Source of the DNA: Bacillota bacterium
GTDB taxonomy: Bacteria; Bacillota; Sulfobacillia; JAJZYS01; JAJYTV01
NCBI GenBank assembly: GCA_021786135.1
Contig: JAJYNV010000419.1
Span: 1,054 to 9,304, forward strand
Length of the DNA: 8,251 bases
Direction: 5' to 3'
This document shows, piece by piece, positions 1-5,335 of this stretch. Both the position numbers and the translations under genes were made by a program. The stretch's first letter is position 1. The number at the start of each line of letters is the position of its first letter. Below the pieces are notes generated by a model. That model was given only the letters and a program-made list of their open reading frames with translations, did not search any database and was not told where the DNA came from.

Positions 1-1
1 C

Positions 2-229
2 ATCCGCCTGCAGGCGGAGGTGCGGGCGCTCTCGGCCCAGGGCCGCATGTCTTCCATGATCATCGGCCTCTTGCCGATCGGACTTCTGGTGCTGATGGCG
101 ATGCTCGCTCCCGCCTTTGTCGGTCCGATGCTGCAACCGGGCATCGGCCGCATGCTTCTCATCCTGGCGGGACTCTTCGAGATCGCGGGCTTCTTCGTCC
201 TCAGCCGCGTCGTGCGGATCGAGGTCTAG
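2..229 (+). CDS. tadB: TadB-like type II secretion F-domain protein, C-terminal fragment
   Basis: This is the 3' end of a gene that enters from the left edge; 75 residues are visible and reading frame 2 is open from the first base. TadB and TadC are the paired inner-membrane platform proteins of Tad/Flp pilus machines, which work with the ATPase TadA to assemble Flp-type pili. The visible part starts with a charged stretch (RLQAEVRALSAQGRMSS) that matches the conserved end of the T2SSF domain, where an R..IR.LSAQGR-type motif precedes the last membrane hairpin. Two strongly hydrophobic segments follow (about residues 19-40 and 48-68 of the fragment), then a short basic tail ending in RIEV. 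The GTG at 20 is only an internal codon, because the homologous motif begins before it. The gene is followed after 3 bases by a complete TadC-like gene, the usual tadB-tadC order, which supports TadB rather than a generic type II secretion F protein. Confidence 0.82.
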   Translation: MRLQAEVRALSAQGRMSSMIIGLLPIGLLVLMAMLAPAFVGPMLQPGIGRMLLILAGLFEIAGFFVLSRVVRIEV

Positions 230-232
230 ACC

Positions 233-1120
233 ATGGAGATAATCACCGTGCTCCTGGCCATCGCCCTCGGCTACAGCATCGGACTCTACATCGTCGCTCC
301 CGGCGCGGTGCAGGAGCTTGAGCGCATCCAGCTCGAACGCGTCGTCCGCCACCGCAACGGAGCGGTAGCCGCTGCCGACCCGGAACGCGGGTTCATCGAC
401 CGGTTCCTGCGACCACTGCTCGAGGAGCTGTCGCGTGTCCTCATGCGCTACCTGCCGCAGCGCCAGGGCGATCTGCTGCGGAAGCGAATCGAGCGCGCTG
501 GCAATCCGACGTCCCCCGGCGTGCTGCTCGGCAGCCGCTTCCTGCTGCTGATCATCGGACTCCTGCCGGCGCTCTTCGGCGGCATGGCCATACTGATCGG
601 CGCGGCACTCGGCATCCTCGGCTGGCGCCTGCCGGACTTCTGGCTCGCGCGTCGCGCCACCGCGCGCCAGCACCTGATGCTGCACCAGCTACCGGACGTG
701 CTGGACCTCCTGTCGGTCTCGGTCGAGGCGGGTCTCGGCTTCGACGCGGCACTCTCGCGCGTGACGGGCCGATTCGGTGAGCCGGTCACGGGCGAGTTCG
801 GCCGGCTCCTGCGCGAACTGCAGCTCGGCAGACCCAGGGCGGAGGCGCTCTCCGACCTCGCCAGGCGCATGGACCTCCCAGACCTCACGGCGTTCGTCGG
901 AGCGGTGGTGCAGGCCGACGAGCTGGGCGTCGGAATCGCGACGGTGCTGCGGGCACAGAGCGAGCAGATGCGCTCACTCAGGCGCCAGCGCGCTCAGGAG
1001 GCGGCGCTCAAGGTGCCGATCAAGATGCTCTTCCCTTTGATCTTCCTCGTCTTTCCGGCCCTGTTCATCGTTCTCCTCGGTCCGGCCGTGCTTTCCTTCG
1101 TGCGGACTCTGCATCACTGA
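233..1120 (+). CDS. tadC: TadC-like type II secretion F family inner-membrane protein
   Basis: A complete 295-residue protein, the usual size for TadC. It is predicted to sit in the inner membrane as the second platform subunit of a Tad/Flp pilus assembly system, beside TadB. There is a hydrophobic N-terminal helix (residues 4-24), a polar region, a hydrophobic double segment at about 97-131, then the cytoplasmic T2SSF domain starting with LPDVLDLLSVSVEAGLGF (from residue 153). The domain carries the family pattern of a conserved E, a LGRPRAEAL element, an ADELGVGIATVLRAQ element and RxxRxxxAxExAxKxPxKMxFPL. It ends in a C-terminal membrane helix with the FPALFIVLLGPA signature. The ATG at 233 has GAGGT at 221-225, 7 bases upstream. 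It begins 3 bases after the tadB stop, so the two are surely cotranscribed. Its last 7 bases overlap the end of the convergent radical SAM gene, and no terminator hairpin is visible between them. Confidence 0.9.
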   Translation: MEIITVLLAIALGYSIGLYIVAPGAVQELERIQLERVVRHRNGAVAAADPERGFIDRFLRPLLEELSRVLMRYLPQRQGDLLRKRIERAGNPTSPGVLLGSRFLLLIIGLLPALFGGMAILIGAALGILGWRLPDFWLARRATARQHLMLHQLPDVLDLLSVSVEAGLGFDAALSRVTGRFGEPVTGEFGRLLRELQLGRPRAEALSDLARRMDLPDLTAFVGAVVQADELGVGIATVLRAQSEQMRSLRRQRAQEAALKVPIKMLFPLIFLVFPALFIVLLGPAVLSFVRTLHH

Positions 1121-2232
1121 GCGTGTTCGGCCTCGACGAGCGGACATGCGGGGTCCGATGCGAAAGGGTCGCCGAACGAGGCGTAGGCGCGTGCGCGCGA
1201 GCCGCCGCAGACGCCGCGGTACTCGCAGGAGCCGCAGCGGCCGGCGAATTCGCGGCGGCGGATGCGCTGGAGAAGCGGGTCGTCGCGGTAGACCGCCACG
1301 AGGTCGTCCTGGCGGACATTGCCGAGTTCGAGCGGCAGAAAGCCGCCCGGCGAGATAGTGCCGTCGTGCGCGACGAAGAGGATGCCGTCGCCGTCGAGCG
1401 TGCCTCGCGTGCCCATGCGCACCGGATGGGCAGCGGCGCCGACGAGACGCTCAAGCTCCTGCCGGAGATGCGCGTGCAGCGCTCCGCCTTCCTTGCCAGC
1501 CTCGCGCTCGCGCAGCACGCGGCGCACGAACGGGGCTTCCACAGTGCGCACCAGCATGTCGTAGCGGGACACGTCGAGCAAAAAGTGGCACACATCGTCG
1601 TGCTCCCGGGGACTGAGCGCATCATCGTCGCCGGCTCGGCCTGTGACGATGAGGAAGAAGACCTCCCAGATGGGAACGCCCTCACGCAGCAGGAGGGCGG
1701 CGATCTCCGGCAGCGTGTCGAGCGTCGAACGCATCACCACCGTGTTGATCTGCACCTTGAGCCCTACAGAGAGGGCGGCGCGGGTGGCGGCGAGCGTGAG
1801 CTCGTAGGTGCCTTCGACTCCTCGAATGCCGTCGTGGACGGGTCCTGGCGCGTCGAGGCTCAGCGACACCGACTGCACGCCCGAGTCCTTGAGGCGCTGC
1901 AGCATGCTGCGATCGAGGAGAGGCGTGGCGGCCGGGGCGGCGGCGACGTGCAGGCCGAGCCGGTTGGCTTCGGCGATCAGGTCGAAGATGTCGTCCCGCA
2001 GTATGAGGTCGCCGCCGGTGAAGACGATGACGGGCGGCGGATCGCCAAATGCGCGGATGCTCCTCAGAAGGTGCATGCCTTCCTCGGTGTCGAGCTGGCC
2101 CGGAAGAGGATTCGGCTGCGCCGTGGCGCGGCAGTGCCGGCAGGCGAGCAGACAGGCTTTCGTGGTCTCCCAGAAGACGAGCATCGGCCGCTCGGAAAAC
2201 GGCGACCGGATGTCAGCTGGCGCTATCGACAT
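1114..2232 (-). CDS. Radical SAM/SPASM domain protein, TIGR04053-like (function unknown)
   Basis: A 372-residue radical SAM enzyme. The AdoMet-cluster motif CxxxCxxC is Cys27, Cys31 and Cys34 in the context FWETTKACLLACRHC. It is followed by a TGGD motif at 72-75 in place of the common GGEP, and by SLSLDAP and QINTVV strands of the TIM-barrel. The C-terminus has a short SPASM-type auxiliary cluster region with Cys333, Cys336, Cys342 and Cys363 (CGSCEYRGVCGGSRARAY), the arrangement seen in NirJ, AhbC/D and PqqE relatives. By memory the opening ERPMLVFWETT and the GGSRARAYA..GD..ASDPAC ending fit the TIGR04053 (BA_1875) family, whose substrate is not known. Such proteins modify peptides or tetrapyrroles; no precursor peptide or haem gene is adjacent. 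I chose ATG 2232, preceded by GGGGGA 7 bases upstream. The frame stays open upstream to 2436 and an ATG at 2286 is possible, but the extra sequence looks non-coding and lacks a good ribosome-binding site. It is divergent from the MFS transporter. Confidence 0.85.
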   Translation of the reverse strand: MSIAPADIRSPFSERPMLVFWETTKACLLACRHCRATAQPNPLPGQLDTEEGMHLLRSIRAFGDPPPVIVFTGGDLILRDDIFDLIAEANRLGLHVAAAPAATPLLDRSMLQRLKDSGVQSVSLSLDAPGPVHDGIRGVEGTYELTLAATRAALSVGLKVQINTVVMRSTLDTLPEIAALLLREGVPIWEVFFLIVTGRAGDDDALSPREHDDVCHFLLDVSRYDMLVRTVEAPFVRRVLREREAGKEGGALHAHLRQELERLVGAAAHPVRMGTRGTLDGDGILFVAHDGTISPGGFLPLELGNVRQDDLVAVYRDDPLLQRIRRREFAGRCGSCEYRGVCGGSRARAYASFGDPFASDPACPLVEAEHAQ

Positions 2233-2264
2233 GGAGCATTCCCCCACGAGCGAAACTGTCCCGA

Positions 2265-2273
2265 AGCGTAGCA
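2265..2273 (-). promoter_or_regulatory. Weak extended -10 candidate for the radical SAM gene
   Basis: On the minus strand the string TGCTACGCT reads as an extended -10 element (TG, one base, then TACGCT). It lies about 33 bases before the ATG at 2232 and would give a leader of roughly 26 bases. No convincing -35 hexamer is found at 16-18 bases upstream. It also sits downstream of the alternative ATG at 2286, so if it is real it favours the 2232 start. This is inference from consensus alone. Confidence 0.22.
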
Positions 2274-2300
2274 CTTTCGCCCGCATGAGACGAGTTCCGT

Positions 2301-2330
2301 CCGGACCGATTCGGGCCGCGTCGGTGCCGG
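2301..2330. repeat. GC-rich inverted repeat between divergent genes (possible operator)
   Basis: CCGGACCGA (2301-2309) pairs with TCGGTGCCGG (2321-2330) as a nine-pair stem with one bulged base and an 11-base loop. Inside it CCGATTCGG (2306-2314) is a perfect odd palindrome, extendable to an imperfect 15-base dyad at 2303-2317. There is no T-run after it on either strand, so it is not an intrinsic terminator. Its place between divergent genes fits a regulator-binding site, but GC-rich DNA makes such repeats common by chance. Confidence 0.3.
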
Positions 2331-2406
2331 CTGTGGGGCAGGGGAATGGCGGGTGGACAGGAAATCGCGCCCGGGCGTGCGAAATGCGTCGAAGTGTCCG
2401 CTCTGT

Positions 2407-2415
2407 GGTGGAGGG
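2407..2415 (+). promoter_or_regulatory. Shine-Dalgarno sequence that favours a TTG start for the MFS gene
   Basis: GGTGGAGGG contains the core GGAGG at 2410-2414, nine bases before TTG 2424 and only three before the in-frame TTG at 2418. The spacing to 2424 is close to ideal. The upstream in-frame ATG at 2346 has only a G-rich stretch directly against the codon, which is too close for a normal site. This is the main reason for placing the transporter start at 2424. Confidence 0.5.
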
Positions 2416-2423
2416 ATTTGCAC

Positions 2424-3734
2424 TTGTCGACCGCACAGAAGGGGCTCATTGCGACACTCGTGCTCGGGGTGTTCCTGAGTGCGGCGGATCTCAGCCTCTT
2501 GGCACCAGGCCTCGAGCCGATTGCGCACGCCCTGCACCTGCCCACGGCCCTCGCATCCTGGCTCGTGACGCTCTACGCCATCGTCTATGGCGTCTGCCTG
2601 CCCATCCTGGGCGTGCTTGGGGACCGCCACGGTCGCCGCGTGCTCTTCGCTGCGGGCGGCGTCACATTCGCGCTGGGGTCCGTGCTCAGCGGATTTGCCG
2701 GCGGGTTCCCGCTTCTCCTTGTCGGCCGTGGCCTGCAGGCCGCAGGTGCCGCCGCCCTCCTGCCGCTTGTGAGCGCCGAGATCGCCCAGGCGTTCGCGCC
2801 CGAGCGTCGCGGCGCCATACTTGGCGTCCTGGGCGCCGTCTACGGCATCGCCGCGATCATCGCACCGCCGATCGGTGGTGTCATCGTCAGCGGACTCGGC
2901 TGGCACTGGCTCTTCCTCGTCACCGCTCCGCTCGGCCTCGCAGTGGCAGTTCTGGCCTTCATCTACGTCTCGGAGGGCACGCACGCCGTGCCGGAAGGGG
3001 CAGACCTGCAGGGTGCCGCGCTCACCGCGCTCGCGATGGCCGCCATCCTCCTGGGCGTCGAGATGCTCGACCGCCATGCGCTGCCGCTCGGCTGGGCCAG
3101 CCTGGTCTTCGGTATCTTGCTCCTGCCGAACCTGATCCTCTGGGAGCGCTCCGCCGCGGCGCCGATCTTCCAAGGCGGCGGTCGCCTCGTGCCGGTGTAC
3201 CTGCTCGGCTGCCTCAGTGCCGCCGCCATGGCCGCTGCGCTCTTTGTACCGCTCTACGCGGTGCGGGTCTTGCACCTACCGGAGGTGGCGTCGGGCGCGG
3301 CCCTCTTGCCGATGGCCCTCGCCAGCGCCGCGACATCCTATTATGGAGGGCGGCTGGCCGATCGCATCGGACCCCGCTGGGTCCTCTCCTTCGGGTTTCT
3401 GCTCATGGCGTCCGGGTCTGTCGCGGTGGTCACGGTCGGCGGACTCGCGGGCATGATCGCGGGACTTTTGCTGCTCGGGGGCGGTGTGGGCCTTACCATG
3501 GGATCGCCGTTGCAGTATCTTGTTTTGGGGTTCGCACCGAAGACGCAGGCTGGTTCCGCCCAGGCGTTGCTGGGAACGTTCCGGGCACTCGGCGTGGCGA
3601 TCGGACCGGTGGTCTACGGCAGCATGCTGCCGGCGTTCACCAGCCTCTTTCTGGCCGTCGCAGTGATCGGCGTCCTTGGCCTCTTGGGGACGGCTTGGCT
3701 GTGGGGGATGCGGTTGCGCCCCAGCCCGGTCTGA
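2424..3734 (+). CDS. MFS transporter, DHA2-like (14-helix drug:H+ antiporter type)
   Basis: A 436-residue integral membrane protein of the major facilitator superfamily, probably a proton-driven exporter of small organic molecules. Fourteen hydrophobic segments can be traced, including the extra pair between helices 6 and 9 (about residues 198-250) that marks the DHA2 or EmrB/QacA group. Motif A is seen as GVLGDRHGRR (63-72) between helices 2 and 3, and a second copy is GGRLADRIGPR in the C-terminal half. A motif-B-like GRGLQAAGAA starts at 101. Motif C, the antiporter signature of helix 5, is present as the APPIGG element at 147-152. The TTG start at 2424 is inferred from the GGAGG upstream and puts helix 1 within ten residues of the N-terminus. 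An ATG at 2346 would add 26 residues, including WW and charged residues not typical of such proteins. The substrate cannot be told from sequence; the divergent radical SAM gene suggests, but does not prove, a shared pathway. There is no clear terminator after it. Confidence 0.85.
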   Translation: MSTAQKGLIATLVLGVFLSAADLSLLAPGLEPIAHALHLPTALASWLVTLYAIVYGVCLPILGVLGDRHGRRVLFAAGGVTFALGSVLSGFAGGFPLLLVGRGLQAAGAAALLPLVSAEIAQAFAPERRGAILGVLGAVYGIAAIIAPPIGGVIVSGLGWHWLFLVTAPLGLAVAVLAFIYVSEGTHAVPEGADLQGAALTALAMAAILLGVEMLDRHALPLGWASLVFGILLLPNLILWERSAAAPIFQGGGRLVPVYLLGCLSAAAMAAALFVPLYAVRVLHLPEVASGAALLPMALASAATSYYGGRLADRIGPRWVLSFGFLLMASGSVAVVTVGGLAGMIAGLLLLGGGVGLTMGSPLQYLVLGFAPKTQAGSAQALLGTFRALGVAIGPVVYGSMLPAFTSLFLAVAVIGVLGLLGTAWLWGMRLRPSPV

Positions 3735-3791
3735 CGAACCATCAGCTGACCTACGGGCGCATAGAGCCCTTAAGTGGGGAGCGCAGACCGG
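3726..3791 (+). repeat. 8-bp perfect inverted repeat spanning the MFS stop and gcvT leader
   Basis: CCGGTCTG (3726-3733) and CAGACCGG (3784-3791) are perfect reverse complements 50 bases apart. The left arm includes part of the MFS stop codon. Between the arms lie a small GGGC/GCCC stem (3755-3758 with 3766-3769) and the palindrome TCAGCTGA (3742-3749). If transcription runs on from the MFS gene, the arms could close a multi-branched RNA. A transcript starting downstream of about 3735 would lack the left arm. Confidence 0.35.
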
Positions 3792-3835
3792 AGATCGAGA
3801 TGGGATCGCGCGGTGGCGATCCAGGAGGCATGGGA
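3735..3835 (+). other. Leader region upstream of gcvT
   Basis: These 101 bases between the MFS stop and gcvT hold inverted repeats, the gcvT Shine-Dalgarno sequence AGGAGG (3823-3828) and at best a weak promoter: CTGACC (3746-3751), 17 bases, then CTTAAG (3769-3774), each matching consensus only partly. If this promoter is used, the transcript would start near 3781 and keep only the hairpin at 3803-3822. Glycine riboswitches often precede gcvT in Bacillota, but their conserved core strings (a CCGAAGG-type element and CAGGCAAAAGGAC) are not found here. I cannot decide whether gcvT has its own promoter or is read through from the transporter gene. Confidence 0.4.
3803..3822 (+). promoter_or_regulatory. 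Perfect hairpin directly abutting the gcvT ribosome-binding site
   Basis: GGATCGC (3803-3809) and GCGATCC (3816-3822) form a perfect seven-pair stem around the six-base loop GCGGTG. The next base begins AGGAGG, the Shine-Dalgarno sequence of gcvT. There is no U-run, so it is not an intrinsic terminator. Its contact with the ribosome site suggests it could affect translation initiation or stabilise the transcript's 5' end, but no anti-Shine-Dalgarno partner such as CCTCC lies upstream in the leader. Confidence 0.45.
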
Positions 3836-4951
3836 ATGGGAAAGCGGACACCTCTCTACGAGGAGCACCTGGCCCTTGGCGGCCGCATGGTGGACTTCGG
3901 CGGCTGGGACATGCCCGTGCAGTACCCGGCCGGGATCCTGGCGGAGCACGAGGCGGTGCGACAGCGCGCAGGCATGTTTGACGTCTCGCACATGGGCGAG
4001 ATCGACCTGCACGGTGCGCGGGCGCTCGAGTTTGCCGACGAACTGGTGACGAACGACTGCCTCAAGCTCGAGGAGAACCAGGTCCTCTATTCACCTATGT
4101 GCTACGAGCACGGCGGCGTGGTCGACGACCTCCTCGTCTACCGGCTCGAGCCGGGCCACGTCCTGCTCGTCGTGAACGCCGCGAATACGGAGAAGGACGT
4201 CAACTGGGTCATGGAGCGGCGGCAGCAGCTGTTCCCGGACGTCGAGGCCGTGGACATCTCCGCCAAGACGGCTGAGATCGCGCTGCAGGGGCCGAAGGCA
4301 CAGGAGATCCTGCAGAGCCTGACATCCTTCGACCTGAAGCGGATCGCCTTCTTCTGGGTGCAGCCGGACATCGAGATCGCGGGGCGGCAGGCGCTCTGGG
4401 TCTCGCGGACGGGCTACACCGGGGAGGACGGCTTCGAGATCTACCTGCGTCCGGAGGACGCCGTCCACGTCTGGCGTGAGATCCTACGGGCAGGGGAATC
4501 CTACGGCATCTTGCCGTGCGGTCTCGGTGCGAGGGACTCTCTCCGGTTCGAGGCTTGCCTGCCGCTCTACGGGCAGGAGCTCGACCAGGACCACACACCG
4601 CTCCAGTCCGGACTCAAGTACTGGGTGCGGCTCGAGAAGGAGCACTTCACCGGCATCGAACCCCTGAAGGCGGAGCAGGAGTCGGGCGGTCCGAAGCGGC
4701 GGCTCGTCGGCTTCAGGCTCGAAGAACGCGGCATTGCGCGCCACGGCTACCCGATCCTGAGCCCATCGGGCGAGGAGATCGGCGTTGTGACGAGCGGCAT
4801 GCTCTCGCCCACGCTGGGCGAGGCGATCGGACTCGGCTTCGTACCGGCCGAGTACGCACAGGTGGGCACGCGCATTGCGGTCTCGGTGCGCGGCCGCGCG
4901 ATTGCGGCGGAAATTATCAAGAGGCCGTTCTACAGGAGGAGTGGCAAGTGA
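3836..4951 (+). CDS. gcvT: Glycine cleavage system T protein (aminomethyltransferase)
   Basis: GcvT (EC 2.1.2.10) takes the aminomethyl group from lipoyl-GcvH, releases ammonia and forms 5,10-methylene-tetrahydrofolate in the cytoplasm. The protein has 371 residues, normal for the family. Family landmarks run from end to end: RTPLYEEH (4-11), FGGWDMPVQYP (21-31), FDVSHMGEI (48-56), GGVVDDLLVYR (93-103) with the acidic pair Asp97-Asp98, one of which should be the catalytic aspartate, VNAANTEKD, ALQGPKAQ, SRTGYTGEDGFEIY, GLGARDSLRFEACLPLYGQEL, and the C-terminal barrel domain with GVVTSGMLSP. Start ATG 3836 is set by AGGAGG at 3823-3828 with a 7-base gap; ATG 3830 lies too close to it. The same frame is open far upstream (from 1808), but that part runs antisense to the radical SAM gene and out of frame in the MFS gene. 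The stop overlaps the gcvH start as GTGA. Confidence 0.97.
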   Translation: MGKRTPLYEEHLALGGRMVDFGGWDMPVQYPAGILAEHEAVRQRAGMFDVSHMGEIDLHGARALEFADELVTNDCLKLEENQVLYSPMCYEHGGVVDDLLVYRLEPGHVLLVVNAANTEKDVNWVMERRQQLFPDVEAVDISAKTAEIALQGPKAQEILQSLTSFDLKRIAFFWVQPDIEIAGRQALWVSRTGYTGEDGFEIYLRPEDAVHVWREILRAGESYGILPCGLGARDSLRFEACLPLYGQELDQDHTPLQSGLKYWVRLEKEHFTGIEPLKAEQESGGPKRRLVGFRLEERGIARHGYPILSPSGEEIGVVTSGMLSPTLGEAIGLGFVPAEYAQVGTRIAVSVRGRAIAAEIIKRPFYRRSGK

Positions 4952-5334
4952 AGACACCGTCCGAGCTCCGTTACACCGAGGACCACGAGTGGTTGCGCCC
5001 TGAAGGCAAGTCCGCCCGCATCGGCATCACCGACTTTGCGCAGGACCAGCTCGGCGACGTGGTGTTCGTCGAGCTGCCGGAAGTCGGCCGCGACGTCAAG
5101 AAGGGCGAGGCGTTCGGCGTAGTCGAGTCCGTGAAGAGCGTCTCGGACGTCTTTGCGCCGATCACCGGCAAGGTCGTCGCGGCGAACCAGGCGCTCGTCG
5201 ACACGCCGGAGCTTGTCAACCAGGACCCGTACGGCCAGGGCTGGATCGTCGAGATCGAGATCGCGGACGACGCCGAGGTGGGGGCGCTGCTCGACGCCCA
5301 GGGTTACACGGCCCTGCAGGAGGGCGGGCACTGA
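4948..5334 (+). CDS. gcvH: Glycine cleavage system H protein (lipoyl carrier)
   Basis: A 128-residue lipoyl carrier that shuttles the aminomethyl group and reducing equivalents between the P, T and L proteins. It begins KTPSELRYTEDHEWLR, the usual H-protein opening, followed by the IGITDFAQDQLGDVVFVELPEVG segment split across residues 25-47. The lipoylation site is Lys63 in GVVESVKSVSDVFAP, close to Lys64 of well-studied homologues. The end carries the family elements LVNQDPYGQGWIVEIE and a final helix. The start is GTG 4948, with AGGAGGA at 4934-4940 seven bases upstream, and overlaps the gcvT stop by four bases (GTGA), a sign of translational coupling. The distinct E and K residues around the site match GcvH rather than a stand-alone biotinyl or lipoyl domain. 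Lys63 is the likely substrate of the transferase encoded at the right end of the window. Confidence 0.97.
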   Translation: MKTPSELRYTEDHEWLRPEGKSARIGITDFAQDQLGDVVFVELPEVGRDVKKGEAFGVVESVKSVSDVFAPITGKVVAANQALVDTPELVNQDPYGQGWIVEIEIADDAEVGALLDAQGYTALQEGGH

Positions 5335-5335
5335 C

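Larger units (their letters stand above)
2233..2423. other. Divergent intergenic region between radical SAM and MFS genes
   Basis: About 190 bases separate the two divergent start codons, so the region must hold both promoters unless transcription comes from further away. It contains a GC-rich dyad at 2301-2330, a weak extended -10 for the minus-strand gene and the ribosome-binding site of the transporter. No clean TTGACA/TATAAT pair is visible on either strand. Both flanking frames happen to stay open through much of it (minus frame to 2436, plus frame from 2346). Third-position G+C in the 26 codons from 2346 to 2423 is about 69 percent, lower than it looks in the genes, in line with non-coding DNA. 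No small precursor-peptide ORF with a ribosome-binding site was found here. Confidence 0.5.

Noticed and set aside
1123..2271. 382-codon plus-strand frame opposite the radical SAM gene
   Set aside because: It mirrors the codons of a real radical SAM/SPASM protein with intact cysteine motifs; its own translation shows no domain or plausible start site.
2223..3275. 350-codon minus-strand frame opposite the MFS gene
   Set aside because: The plus strand encodes clear membrane helices and MFS motifs; the antisense product is a hydrophilic low-information sequence typical of the reverse complement of a membrane protein gene.
3755..3774. GGGC/GCCC stem followed by TTAAG as a terminator of the MFS gene
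   Set aside because: The stem has only four pairs and there is no T-run, so it is too weak to be an intrinsic terminator.
3735..3835. Canonical glycine riboswitch in front of gcvT
   Set aside because: The conserved core strings of the aptamer are not found, and 101 bases are short for the usual tandem form.
1808..4951. A single plus-strand open frame of 1047 codons ending at the gcvT stop
   Set aside because: Only the part from 3836 encodes a recognisable protein. The upstream part runs antisense to the radical SAM gene and out of frame through the MFS gene, and its translation is Arg/Pro/Ser-rich without domains, as expected of a GC-rich shadow frame.
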